From NCBI RefSeq assembly GCF_902497855.1, contig NZ_CABVHU010000004.1:328970-392969 (forward strand): a DNA stretch of 64,000 bases. Reading direction: 5' to 3'. The notes below the pieces were generated by a model that was given only the letters and a program-made list of their open reading frames with translations, was not told where the DNA came from and searched no databases. Below, piece after piece: positions 27,812 to 36,557 of this stretch. The stretch comes from Pseudomonas fluorescens. GTDB lineage: Bacteria; Pseudomonadota; Gammaproteobacteria; Pseudomonadales; Pseudomonadaceae. Position 1 is the stretch's first letter. The number at the start of each line of letters is the position of its first letter. The translations under genes and the position numbers were made by a program.

Positions 27812-29181
27812 CACAACGCTGCGCCTGATGCTCGAGGCGCCTCCAGCACCGGATCGGCTTCATCGACATTGAATTGCGGCGCATGGCGGAAAAAATCGAA
27901 GATAAACAGTCCTACACCCAGGCTGAACATCGACGCCGTCGCCACCAGCATCAGGAAATGCACCTGGATTTTCAGCTGCACATCCAGGTAGCCCATGCCG
28001 AGAATGCGTTCCAGGTACACCTGGGCGATGCCCGCGGTGGCAAATGACAGGGTCATGCCGAACATGCCGCCCAACTGCAACCAGAATGCCCAATAACCAA
28101 TGCTGCTTTCCTCGACGGGACGACGGGTCATGCCCGGTAGCGCATATGTGATCATTGCCAGGACGATCATGACGTAGGCCCCATAGAAGGCGGCATGGCC
28201 ATGCATGGCGGTGATCAGGGTGCCGTGGGTCCATTTGTTGACGTCGGGAAAGGTGTGGGCCAGCCCCAGCAGACCGGCACCGAACATCGTGAACACCGCA
28301 CTGCCCAGGGTCCAGTGCAAGGCCAGTTTGTTGGGGTGGGAGAGACCGGAGCGGCGCATCGCGTTGTAGGCATAGATCGCCATGCCGACCAGCGCCATGG
28401 GTTCGAGCGCACTGAAAAAGCCGCCCAGTGGCAGCCAGTAATGGGGCACGCCGATCCAGTAATAATGGTGTGCAGTGCCGAGGATGCCGGCAATGAACAC
28501 CAGGCCGACAATCACATACAGCCACTTCTCCATGACCTCACGATCAGCGCCGGAAAGCCTGATCAGCAGATAGGCGAGAAAGCCGCCCTGGATCATCTCC
28601 CAGACGCCTTCGACCCACAGGTGGATCGTCCACCAGCGGTAGTAGATCGACACCACGTAGTTTTCATAATGCAGCAACGCCGGCAGGTAAAGCACGGCGG
28701 CGCTGGCCAGGCCCAGCAGCAGCACGCCTTCGGTGGCGGTGAAGCGTCCGGCTTTCCTGATGGTCATGCCGATGTTGTAGAGAAACATCAGCATGCAGAT
28801 CACGATAACGATCTTGTGCGGCAGCGGCTGCTCGAGCAGTTTGTTCCCGGTGCCGTATCCGAACAGGTAGCCCAGGACAGCGGTCACGCCCATGGCCGTC
28901 CACAACCCGAGCTGGATGTAGGCCAGTCGGGTGCTGTGCAACTCGCCACGGGATTCGTCCGGCACCATCCAGTAGGTCGCCCCCATGAACCCGGTCAGCA
29001 CCCAGACGATCAACAGATTGGTGTGAATGGCCTTGGTGACATCGAATGGCAACAGGTCCAGCAACGGGTCGGGACCGAGGTATTTGGCCGCCGAGAGCAG
29101 GCCGAAGACCAGTTGCAGGCCAAACAGCACCATGGCCACGGCGAAGTACCAGTAGGCGACGGATTGAGATCTGTAGCGCAT
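27811..29181 (-). CDS. norB: Nitric oxide reductase large (cytochrome b) subunit
   Basis: The 456-residue integral membrane protein of the heme-copper oxidase superfamily has about 12 helices. Heme and FeB ligands are seen in AIHTNLLIVW, TIHLWVEGVWEM, GTAHHYYWIG and AMHGHAAFYGAY. Glutamates in WVEGVWE and ALEPMAL are those conserved in cNOR. It reduces two NO to N2O using electrons from NorC. I prefer the ATG at 29181 (MRYRSQSVAYW) because AAGGGG is 8 nt upstream. The ATG at 29187 would abut the ribosome site. Confidence 0.94.
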   Translation of the reverse strand: MRYRSQSVAYWYFAVAMVLFGLQLVFGLLSAAKYLGPDPLLDLLPFDVTKAIHTNLLIVWVLTGFMGATYWMVPDESRGELHSTRLAYIQLGLWTAMGVTAVLGYLFGYGTGNKLLEQPLPHKIVIVICMLMFLYNIGMTIRKAGRFTATEGVLLLGLASAAVLYLPALLHYENYVVSIYYRWWTIHLWVEGVWEMIQGGFLAYLLIRLSGADREVMEKWLYVIVGLVFIAGILGTAHHYYWIGVPHYWLPLGGFFSALEPMALVGMAIYAYNAMRRSGLSHPNKLALHWTLGSAVFTMFGAGLLGLAHTFPDVNKWTHGTLITAMHGHAAFYGAYVMIVLAMITYALPGMTRRPVEESSIGYWAFWLQLGGMFGMTLSFATAGIAQVYLERILGMGYLDVQLKIQVHFLMLVATASMFSLGVGLFIFDFFRHAPQFNVDEADPVLEAPRASGAAL

Positions 29182-29196
29182 GGTCATCCCCTTGGG

Positions 29197-30057
29197 TTAC
29201 TGGAACGACGCCAGGTAGGCGACCAGTTGATCGACCTGTTCGGGCGTTAGCGATTTGGCGAAGGTGTCCGGCATGAAGGACATGCCGCTGGCGGAATACA
29301 TGTCGCCTGGATGCAGGTAGGCGCTCGGTGCGACGATCGATTCGCGGATAAAGCTTTCGACGTCCTTGGCCTTGCCCTTGTAGTCAGGCGAGGCGATGAC
29401 CTGCCTGGCCCGACCCGCCAATCCGGCCAGTGTCGGCCCGGCGAGATTGACCCCCGGTGCGATCGAATGGCAAGCGCTGCACACCGGTGTGGCGGTGGTT
29501 CGAAACAGTGCCTCGCCCAGGGCGATCGGGTCGTCCTTGTCGGACACCGGGCGTGCGGCGGGTGGCTGGTTGCCGCCGCCGGTGACGTTCTGCTGCGCCA
29601 CGGTGAGGTCCATGCCGGGAATCGAGGTACCGGTCACCAGAATCGGCCGCGGCGGCCAGCCTTGATTGTCGACCTTGCTCACCCAGTCCATAAAGGCGAT
29701 CAGGGCGGCGATTTCTTCATCGGAGAGGTTCAGGTTCGGCATCAATCGCCGGTGGCGTTGCTCGTCATAAAACTTTGAGGGATCTTTGAGAAACGCCGTG
29801 AGATAAGGGGCGCCGCGCAGCTGGGTGATTTTTGTCAGGTCCGGGGCGTAATACGCGCCTTCACCAAACAAGGTGTGGCAATTGATGCAGTTGTATTCAT
29901 GCCAGACATCCTTGCCGCGCGTGACCTGGGGCGTGATCTGCTGGGCGTTGGTCAGAGTCGGGAATTGTCGATGGCTATCGACTGTCATTCCCAGGAATAC
30001 CACCGTGGCGATGGCAGTCGATATCAGCGCGAACGAGCGTGTCTGACGTTTGTTCAT
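29197..30057 (-). CDS. norC: Nitric oxide reductase cytochrome c subunit with extra C-terminal cytochrome c domain
   Basis: The 286-residue product starts MNKRQTRSFALIST; the longer upstream frame is rejected. An N-terminal anchor (residues 8-24) leads to a normal NorC domain with heme site CINCH at 57-61 and an axial Met in RLMPNLNLSDEE. This domain normally ends the protein near residue 150. Here a Gly/Pro-rich linker (VTGGGNQPPAARP) joins a second cytochrome c domain with CSACH at 193-197 and probable axial Met in GMSFMPDTF. It lies in the norCBQD operon, 9-15 nt before norB depending on the norB start used. The extra heme could accept electrons from other periplasmic donors. Confidence 0.9.
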   Translation of the reverse strand: MNKRQTRSFALISTAIATVVFLGMTVDSHRQFPTLTNAQQITPQVTRGKDVWHEYNCINCHTLFGEGAYYAPDLTKITQLRGAPYLTAFLKDPSKFYDEQRHRRLMPNLNLSDEEIAALIAFMDWVSKVDNQGWPPRPILVTGTSIPGMDLTVAQQNVTGGGNQPPAARPVSDKDDPIALGEALFRTTATPVCSACHSIAPGVNLAGPTLAGLAGRARQVIASPDYKGKAKDVESFIRESIVAPSAYLHPGDMYSASGMSFMPDTFAKSLTPEQVDQLVAYLASFQ

Positions 30058-30067
30058 TGCGATCTCT

Positions 30068-30178
30068 CTATACGCCGATGCCGGTCCAATAGGTGATGCC
30101 GATGATTGCGGCATAGACGACCGCGCTGGCCATCAGCACGAGCACTGCATAGCTGACAAGCTTCAAGACTTTTTGCAC
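30068..30178 (-). CDS. 36-residue single-helix membrane protein preceding norC
   Basis: This short frame starts with GTG at 30178, 4 nt after a GGGAGG ribosome site, and ends with TAG 10 nt before the norC ATG. The product begins MQKVLKLVSYAVLVLMAS and is one hydrophobic helix with a short tail ending TYWTGIGV. Position, ribosome site and composition support translation as the first gene of the nor operon. I do not recognise it. It is far shorter than NorF or NorE. It could be a small accessory subunit or a leader peptide. Confidence 0.6.
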   Translation of the reverse strand: MQKVLKLVSYAVLVLMASAVVYAAIIGITYWTGIGV

Positions 30179-30435
30179 GACTGCCTCCCAAGGTGAAAGT
30201 GCAGTGGAAAGTGGCGTTCCAGTCGCTTTGCGTACTTGAGAATCAACGCGCGCGAAAGAGCGTCAGCCCTCTGTGCCGGGGATGCCGGATATCTGCATTC
30301 GAACAGCGACGGACAGGCTGTATAAATTGATGACCTCACCAGGCCTTGCGTTCGAAGTGCCGTGGTTCGGTTGGGGAGGCAGGATGACTGTGAGCCTAGT
30401 CGACGTCGCGCTACTGTCAATGACCAGGCCGTGCT

Positions 30436-30927
30436 TCACTCATCGTCTTTCTTTGGCGGCTTGGCACCAAACAGGCCGAACATGTTCTGGGTGTTGAGAT
30501 ACAGCGCCTTCGACTGATCGACATACTGGCGCATCAGGTCCTGCATCACCGGCGCCTGTTGGTGCATGAACGCGGTCCAGGCTTCTGACGATTGCGCGCC
30601 GGTCTGGGACTGCACGTCGATCACGGTCTGAATGCTCTTGTCCAGGTAGCTGCCAAGCACGCCCTGATAAGGACCGTAGAACTGGATGATCCCCATCAGC
30701 ATTTCGCTGGAGAAGATCGGCTCGCCGCCGCTTTCAGCTTCCAGAATCACTTGCAGCAGAATGCTGCGAGTCAAGTCCTCGCCGCTCTTGGCATCGACCA
30801 CCTGGAACGGAACCTTATCGACGACCAGCTGGCGGATGTCGGCCAGGGTCAGGTGACTGCTGGTGTGGGTGTCATACAGTCGGCGATTGGGGTATTTCTT
30901 GATCAGGCGGGTGGTGGTATCGGTCAT
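30436..30927 (-). CDS. phaR: Polyhydroxyalkanoate synthesis repressor PhaR
   Basis: The 163-residue protein has the PHA regulator DNA-binding domain at the N-terminus (LIKKYPNRRLYDTHTSSHLTLADIR) followed by the PHB accumulation domain (ILLQVILEAESGGEPIFSSEML, IIQFYG). PhaR represses phasin genes and is titrated by nascent PHB granules. It lies upstream of the nor operon on the same strand with a 257-bp gap, separated from the other PHA genes by norCBQD. Confidence 0.92.
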   Translation of the reverse strand: MTDTTTRLIKKYPNRRLYDTHTSSHLTLADIRQLVVDKVPFQVVDAKSGEDLTRSILLQVILEAESGGEPIFSSEMLMGIIQFYGPYQGVLGSYLDKSIQTVIDVQSQTGAQSSEAWTAFMHQQAPVMQDLMRQYVDQSKALYLNTQNMFGLFGAKPPKKDDE

Positions 30928-31041
30928 GCGGGCGTCTCGCGGCGGGCCTGTTAAGCGAGCATCTTACTCTACTATGACAACTGCCGCGGGTTGGTGTCGG
31001 GGAGGGGAACCCGGGGCCGACATCTTTGTTGCCTTCTAAGA

Positions 31042-31131
31042 CGCCTTCGCCGGCAAGCCGGCTCCTACAGTTGACCGAGTTGTTCAGGCAGACACGGTCA
31101 ACTGTAGGAGCTGGCTTGCCAGCGAAGAGGC
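31042..31131. repeat. REP doublet in outward orientation forming a long hairpin
   Basis: Here the REP arms are reversed relative to most others in the window: CTTCGCCGGCAAGCCGGCTCCTACAG comes first and CTGTAGGAGCTGGCTTGCCAGCGAAG last. The inner flanks also pair (CTACAGTTGACCG with CGGTCAACTGTAG), so the whole element can fold as one hairpin of roughly 35 bp. It lies in the 282-bp gap between oprD-type and phaR genes; nothing else is seen there. Confidence 0.85.
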
Positions 31132-31209
31132 CCGCCTTAACACCGCAAATCCATCAGCAAAAAAGGGACTGCGCCACCCAGCGAGTCCCCTCATGCAGCC
31201 CGAATCTGC

Positions 31210-32478
31210 CTACCAGATCGGCAAGCTATAACTGACAATCAACCGATTTTCATCCAGATCACTGCCAAAGTTGCTCGAGCGCACCGTGGCATTACGCCAT
31301 TTTACCCCGACATTCTTCAACGGCCCGCTCTGCACCACATAGCCGATATCGGTATCGCGCTCCCATTCCTTGCCTTCCGGGCGGTTGTTGCCCAGGTCGA
31401 TATCGGAACCTGTGAGGTAGCGGGTCATGAAGGTCAGGCCCGGAATGCCAAGGGCCGCGAAGTTGTAATCGTAGCGGGCCTGCCAGGATTGTTCGTCCTT
31501 GCTGGCGAAGTCGCCGATCTGTACGAAGTTGACCAGGAACGCATCGGCACCGTTGATATAGGCGTAGCCGGTGTCGCCGCTCATGCCTTGATAGCCCAGG
31601 CCGAACGCATGCCCGCCGAGGCTGTAGGTGAACATCGCGCCAATCGCGTTGTTGTCGACATTGCTGCCGCCATCGTCCGTGGAGCGGGCGTAACGCAGGT
31701 CAGTCTTGAGCGACTGGCCGCTGGTGACTGGCAGCACGTAGGTCAAATTCACCAGGTGCTGGCTGTAGAGATTGTCGAGGTGGCCGTAGCTGTAGCCGGT
31801 GGCCAGGTTGCCGGTCCATTTGTAGTTGACGCTGGCGAAATCGAAGCGGTCGCTGGTCGCATGCCGGGTAATGATGCCCTTGGCCCCGGTGCGGGTGATG
31901 CCCATGTCCTCGTAGTCCGAGGAGTCACGCTGGTTGACCTGGGTCAGGCGCCCGGCGTCCAGGGTCAGGCCTTCGAATTCCATCGAGGTCAGCTGACCGC
32001 CTTCGAAGGTCTGTGGCAACAGCCGCGAATCGTTGGCCAGCACCGTGGGCAGCTTGGGCAACAGGGTGCCGAGTTTCAGCGTGCTCTTGGAGGCGCGCAG
32101 TTTGGCGGTCAGGCCCAATTCGCCGTACTCGTCCTGTGCGCCCTTGCTGGTGTCGCTATGGCGCTTGAGCAGGCCGGAGCCGGCGCGATCGGGGCTGGAG
32201 TCGAGTTTGACGCCGAGCAGGCCGATCGCATCGAAACCAACGCCGATCAAGCCTTCGGTGAAGCCTGACTCATAGCGCAGCAGAAAGCCCTGGGCCCATT
32301 CCTCTTGCTTGGATTGCGCAGCGTTGTCCTGGCGATAATCACGGTTGAAGTAGAAGTTGCGCAGCTCGAGGCTGGCCTTGCTGTCCTTGATAAAGTCAGC
32401 AGCGGCGGGGGCCGAGAGGCTGATGACGCCACCGGCCAGCAGCAGTCGGGTCGTGAGAGTGCGGGTGTTACGGTCCAT
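31210..32478 (-). CDS. OprD-family outer membrane porin
   Basis: The 422-residue protein has a signal peptide (residues 1-27, cleaved after AAA near DFIKDSK). It has the OprD-family start FIKDSKASLELRNFYFNRDYR and alternating beta-strand pattern to a C-terminal aromatic-ended strand (LIVSYSLPIW). OprD/Opd porins are 18-stranded channels for carboxylates and basic amino acids. Neighbouring acyl-CoA genes suggest an organic acid substrate, but a terminator separates it from them. Confidence 0.9.
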   Translation of the reverse strand: MDRNTRTLTTRLLLAGGVISLSAPAAADFIKDSKASLELRNFYFNRDYRQDNAAQSKQEEWAQGFLLRYESGFTEGLIGVGFDAIGLLGVKLDSSPDRAGSGLLKRHSDTSKGAQDEYGELGLTAKLRASKSTLKLGTLLPKLPTVLANDSRLLPQTFEGGQLTSMEFEGLTLDAGRLTQVNQRDSSDYEDMGITRTGAKGIITRHATSDRFDFASVNYKWTGNLATGYSYGHLDNLYSQHLVNLTYVLPVTSGQSLKTDLRYARSTDDGGSNVDNNAIGAMFTYSLGGHAFGLGYQGMSGDTGYAYINGADAFLVNFVQIGDFASKDEQSWQARYDYNFAALGIPGLTFMTRYLTGSDIDLGNNRPEGKEWERDTDIGYVVQSGPLKNVGVKWRNATVRSSNFGSDLDENRLIVSYSLPIW

Positions 32479-32552
32479 GGTGAAGCCCCTTTGTTTTTAT
32501 TATGCAAAGACAGGTCCCGCAGCCCCCGCCAGACGGGCGAGGGCTTACTGAT

Positions 32553-32593
32553 AAAAAACGCAGGCGCCGAAAGAGAGGAGCGTGGCGCCGCGT
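32553..32593 (-). terminator. Intrinsic terminator between acyl-CoA dehydrogenase and porin genes
   Basis: Read on the minus strand, ACGCGGCGCC pairs with GGCGCC-T-GCGT (one bulged T) across a 15-nt loop and is followed by TTTTTT (A-run 32553-32558). It starts 12 nt after the acyl-CoA dehydrogenase stop. Confidence 0.75.
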
Positions 32594-32604
32594 CGGTTCA
32601 ATCG

Positions 32605-34377
32605 TTAAAACTGTTCGGCAGCAAGGCCATAGAGGGAGGCACTGCCGGCGCGAATGGATTGCTCCAGGCTCAAGATGCGCGGCAGCATGCGATGGATATA
32701 GAAGTCGGCGGTGGCGATCTTCGCGCCGTAAAACGCCTCGTCTTCGCCGCGTTTCTGCCCGGCGACCTGAGCCATGCGCGCCCACAGCCAGGCGTAGGCG
32801 ACATAGCCGAACAGGTGCAGGTACTCCACCGAAGCGGCGCCGATTTCGTTGCGGTTGGTCGCGGCCCGGTCCTGCAGCCAGTCGCTCAGGTCTTCCAGGC
32901 ACTGAACGGCATCGAACAATTGAGCGCCATAGGGCGCGTCGGGCTGCTGGGCGAAACGAAGGATTTGGCCGGTGAACTGGCGCAGGGCGAAACCGTTGTC
33001 GGCCAGCACTTTGCGGCCGAGCAGGTCCAGTGCCTGGATGCCGTTGGTGCCTTCGTAGATCTGCGCGATGCGTACGTCGCGGACCAGTTGTTCCTGGCCC
33101 CATTCGCGGATGTAGCCATGGCCGCCGAACACCTGTTGGCCGTTGATGCAGCTTTCCAGGCCAGTGTCGGTGAAGAACGCCTTGGCCACCGGCGTCAGCA
33201 GCGCAACCAGGGTTTGCGCGGTGTCGCGCTCCTGGGCGTCATTGGAAAATTTCGCCAGGTCCAGTTGCTGTCCGACATAGCTGGCAAACGCACGGCCGCC
33301 TTCGGTCATGGCTTTCATGCTTAGCAGCATGCGGCGGACATCGGGGTGGACGATGATCGGGTCGGCCGCTTTATCCGGGGCGATGGCCCCGGTTGGTGCG
33401 CGGCTCTGCACCCGCTCACGGGCGTAAGCCACGGCGCTCTGGTAGGACGCTTCGGCGCAACCGATGCCCTGGATGCCAATGGACAGGCGTTCGTAGTTCA
33501 TCATGGTGAACATCGCGGCCAGGCCTTTGTTGGCCTCGCCGACCAGCCAGCCGCTGGCGCCGTCGAAGTTCATCACGCAGGTGGCCGAGGCCTTGATGCC
33601 CATCTTGTGTTCGATCGAGCCGCAACTCACGGCGTTGGGATTGCCGAGGGAACCGTCGGCATTGACCAGCACTTTGGGCACCACGAACAGCGAGATGCCT
33701 TTCGGGCCCGCCGGCGCGTCGGGTAGTTTGGCCAGCACCAGGTGCACGATGTTTTCGGTCAGGTCCTGGTCGCCGCCGGTGATGAAGATCTTGCTGCCGG
33801 TGATGTTGAAGCTGCCATCGGCCATGGGTTCGGCCCGGGTGCGGATCAGCCCCAGGTCGGTGCCGGCGTGGGCTTCGGTCAGGCACATGGACCCGGCCCA
33901 ACGGCCTTCATACATCGGCGGCAGGTACAGGCGCTTCAGTTGCTCGCTGGCATGGGCGTCCAGCGCCAGGCAGGCGCCGGAACTCAAGGCCGAATACAGG
34001 GCGAAGCTGGAGTTGGCGCCGTAGAGCATTTCCTCGAATTGCACGGCGAGCATCTTGGGCATGCCCATGCCGCCGAAATCGGCGTTGCCGGACAGGCCGA
34101 CCCAGCCGCCTTCGATGTAAGTGGCGTACGCCTGTTTGAAGCCGATTGGCGTACTGACCTGACCGTCTTGCCACTGGGCGCCTTCCTCGTCGCCGCTGCG
34201 ATTCAAGGGGGCAATCAGGTGCGAGGTGACTTTGGCGGCCTCCTCGAGAATCGCGTCGGCGGTGGCGGCGTCGACACTGTCGGCCAGGGCCGGCAGGCGC
34301 GCCCACAGGGCCGGGGCGTCGAACACTTCATGCAGCACAAAGCGCATGTCGCGCAGCGGGGCGTTGAATTCGGGCAT
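32605..34377 (-). CDS. Acyl-CoA dehydrogenase (DmdC-like subgroup)
   Basis: The 590-residue flavoprotein starts at ATG 34377 (MPEFNAPLRDMRFVL); the frame further upstream is rejected. It has the ACAD FAD/substrate signatures MCLTEAHAGTDLGLI and TGSKIFITGGDQDL, a C-terminal ETF-binding part with GGHGYIREW and QIYEGTNGIQALDLLGRK, and an additional C-terminal domain found in the 590-600-residue DmdC/AidB-related group. It oxidises an acyl-CoA at the alpha-beta position. The neighbouring acyl-CoA synthetase could supply its substrate. Chain specificity is not readable. Confidence 0.88.
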   Translation of the reverse strand: MPEFNAPLRDMRFVLHEVFDAPALWARLPALADSVDAATADAILEEAAKVTSHLIAPLNRSGDEEGAQWQDGQVSTPIGFKQAYATYIEGGWVGLSGNADFGGMGMPKMLAVQFEEMLYGANSSFALYSALSSGACLALDAHASEQLKRLYLPPMYEGRWAGSMCLTEAHAGTDLGLIRTRAEPMADGSFNITGSKIFITGGDQDLTENIVHLVLAKLPDAPAGPKGISLFVVPKVLVNADGSLGNPNAVSCGSIEHKMGIKASATCVMNFDGASGWLVGEANKGLAAMFTMMNYERLSIGIQGIGCAEASYQSAVAYARERVQSRAPTGAIAPDKAADPIIVHPDVRRMLLSMKAMTEGGRAFASYVGQQLDLAKFSNDAQERDTAQTLVALLTPVAKAFFTDTGLESCINGQQVFGGHGYIREWGQEQLVRDVRIAQIYEGTNGIQALDLLGRKVLADNGFALRQFTGQILRFAQQPDAPYGAQLFDAVQCLEDLSDWLQDRAATNRNEIGAASVEYLHLFGYVAYAWLWARMAQVAGQKRGEDEAFYGAKIATADFYIHRMLPRILSLEQSIRAGSASLYGLAAEQF

Positions 34378-34438
34378 AACGTGAACCTCAATGGAACGGT
34401 TGGGCACGGCGCCGCTGTGGCGGGCCGTGCCTTGTCTA

Positions 34439-36109
34439 TCAGTGGCTGGAAGCGCTGGCGGCACCGAGGCCGGTCTGGGCGCGCACGAACTGGTCGGCGT
34501 AGGCGTCACGCTCCTTGTCGGCGCGTACGCTGCGGTCAAGCCGGGAGACGACCACGATCACCAGGAACGCCAGCGGCATCGAGAACAGCGCCGGGTGGTC
34601 GTAAGGGAAGATCGCGTGAGCATTGCCGAGCACGGTGACCCAGACGGCTGGCGACAGGATCACCAGCACCAGCGCGCAGATCAGGCCGGAAAAACCGCCG
34701 ATGATCGCGCCCTTGGTGGTCAGGCCTTTCCAGTACATGGCCATGATCAGCACCGGGAAGTTGGTCGAGGCGGCGATGCCGAAGGTCAGGCCCACCAGGA
34801 ACGCGACGTTCATCTTCTCGAACAGGATGCCCAACAGGATCGCGATGATGCCCAGGCCGACAGTGGCCATGCGGGTCACACGCATTTCCTGCTTCTCGCT
34901 GGCCTTGCCTTTCTTGAACACGGTGGCGTAGAGGTCATGGGAAATCGCCGAAGCACCGGCCAGGGCCAGCCCGGAGACCACCGCGAGGATGGTGGCGAAG
35001 GCCACGGCCGCGAGGAAACCGAAGAACAGGTTGCCGCCCACCGCTTTGGCCAGGTGCATGGCGACCATGTTGCCGCCGCCTATCAGGGCGCCGCCGACTT
35101 CACCGTTGACGTAGTACTGCGGGTCGGTGCCGATGATCACCATCGCGGCAAAACCCAGGGTGCACACCACCAGGAAGAAGAAGCCGATGAAGCCGGTAGC
35201 GTAGAACACCGACTTGCGGGCTTCCTTGGCGTTGGGCACGGTGAAGAAGCGCATCAGGATATGCGGCAGGCCGGCGATGCCGAACACCAGGCCCAGGGAC
35301 ATCGACGCAGTGTTGATCGGGTCGGCGAGCATCGAGCCGGGGCCCATGATGTTCCAGCCGCTGGCGTGAGCTTCGACAGCCTTGGTAGCCAGGGCTTCGT
35401 AGCTGAAACCGAACTGCGACATCGCCATGACGGCCAGGGTCGTGCCGCCGGCGAGCAGCAGCACGGCCTTGATGATCTGCACCCAGGTGGTGGCGATCAT
35501 GCCGCCGAAGATCACGTACACCAGCATCAACGCACCGACGATCACGACGGCTACCGGGTAGTCGAGGCCGAACAGCAACTTGATCAACTGGCCGGCACCG
35601 ACCATCTGCACGATCAGGTAGCAGCACACCACCGTCAGCGAGCCGAAGGCGGCGAAGATCCGCACTTTGTTCTGGTCCAGGCGATAGGACACGATGTCGG
35701 CGAAGGTATAGCGCCCCAGGTTGCGCAGGCGCTCGGCCATCAGGAAGGTGATGATCGGCCAGCCGACGAAAAAGCCGATGGTATAGATGAAGCCATCGTA
35801 GCCCTTGGCGAACACCAGGCTGGACAGCCCGAGCAGCGTGGCCGCGGACATGTAGTCACCGGCAATCGCCAGACCGTTCTGGAACCCGGTGATACCGCCG
35901 CCCGCGGTGTAGAAGTCCGAAGTGGATTTGGTCTTGCTCGCCGCCCACCAGGTAATGGCCAGCGTGCCAAGGACGAACACGAAGAACATGCCGATCGCAT
36001 GCAGGTTCAACGGTTGTTTTTCCACGACACCCAGGGCAGGTGCCGCGAGTGCCACGGAGGCCGGCAGCAGGCACGCTGCGGCGAGGATGAGTTTACGTAG
36101 CCGAGTCAT
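34439..36109 (-). CDS. ActP-like cation/acetate symporter
   Basis: The 556-residue sodium:solute symporter (SSS) has a cleavable-looking N-terminal segment ([16 protein letters not shown]) and then 13 hydrophobic helices. SSS landmarks include [27 protein letters not shown] and [14 protein letters not shown]. Related ActP proteins take up acetate and other short monocarboxylates. The start at 36109 shares one base with the stop of the DUF485 gene (TAATG), as in yjcH-actP pairs. Confidence 0.88.
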   Translation of the reverse strand: MTRLRKLILAAACLLPASVALAAPALGVVEKQPLNLHAIGMFFVFVLGTLAITWWAASKTKSTSDFYTAGGGITGFQNGLAIAGDYMSAATLLGLSSLVFAKGYDGFIYTIGFFVGWPIITFLMAERLRNLGRYTFADIVSYRLDQNKVRIFAAFGSLTVVCCYLIVQMVGAGQLIKLLFGLDYPVAVVIVGALMLVYVIFGGMIATTWVQIIKAVLLLAGGTTLAVMAMSQFGFSYEALATKAVEAHASGWNIMGPGSMLADPINTASMSLGLVFGIAGLPHILMRFFTVPNAKEARKSVFYATGFIGFFFLVVCTLGFAAMVIIGTDPQYYVNGEVGGALIGGGNMVAMHLAKAVGGNLFFGFLAAVAFATILAVVSGLALAGASAISHDLYATVFKKGKASEKQEMRVTRMATVGLGIIAILLGILFEKMNVAFLVGLTFGIAASTNFPVLIMAMYWKGLTTKGAIIGGFSGLICALVLVILSPAVWVTVLGNAHAIFPYDHPALFSMPLAFLVIVVVSRLDRSVRADKERDAYADQFVRAQTGLGAASASSH

Positions 36110-36435
36110 TACTTGCTCTCCTCGAGAATGGCCGCGCCCAGGGCGTCGAAGCGGGTGTTGGCGGTGTAGACGTACCAGCCGGTCAGCAACCAGGAAAAAA
36201 TGATGATCGCCGCGCCCACCGGCATGCCCAAGGTCAACATCCGATGCTCGGCGAGCGGTGCGTGCAGCCATTGCGGGGCGAACGCAACCACCACCATGAA
36301 GGCGTAGTACGTCACCAGCACCGTGGCACTGAGCGACCAGGCCAGGCGCGAACGGCTGCTCACCAGTTGCAGGAATTTCGGGTTGGTCCGGATACGTTCA
36401 CAGCGTTGGGTATCGGTTGAATGGATGTCGATCAT
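36109..36435 (-). CDS. DUF485 (YjcH-like) membrane protein
   Basis: The 108-residue protein has two transmembrane helices (near residues 36-53 and 70-90) and a conserved N-terminal [16 protein letters not shown] typical of DUF485. It is the constant partner of ActP-type symporters and is translationally coupled to the downstream symporter gene. Its exact role is unknown. Confidence 0.88.
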   Translation of the reverse strand: MIDIHSTDTQRCERIRTNPKFLQLVSSRSRLAWSLSATVLVTYYAFMVVVAFAPQWLHAPLAEHRMLTLGMPVGAAIIIFSWLLTGWYVYTANTRFDALGAAILEESK

Positions 36436-36477
36436 GGTGGCTCCACCTTGTTTTTGTTATCGGTGTTTTTAGGCCGG

Positions 36478-36534
36478 GCAGGCCGAATTCGGCCTGCACG
36501 AGCCCGAGGCGGCAGGTAAAAACACCTGCCGCCT
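36478..36534. terminator. Two adjacent hairpins between acyl-CoA synthetase and DUF485 genes
   Basis: AGGCGGCAGGT/ACCTGCCGCCT (36507-36517 with 36524-36534) encloses a 6-nt loop that reads GTTTTT on the minus strand. Next to it is the perfect palindrome GCAGGCCGAATTCGGCCTGC (36478-36497). Neither is followed by a clear T-run in the direction of the genes. They may be processing or attenuation structures rather than a true terminator. Confidence 0.5.
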
Positions 36535-36557
36535 GACGGGTACAACGTTGAGTCGGG

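Noticed and set aside
24959..30178. Complete denitrification cluster
   Set aside because: Only nor genes are present; no nir, nos, nar or dnr genes occur in the window, so NO detoxification is equally possible.
30179..30435. FNR/DNR box (TTGAT-N4-ATCAA) in front of the nor genes
   Set aside because: Only half-matches were found (for example around 30235 and 30327); none has both half-sites with correct spacing.
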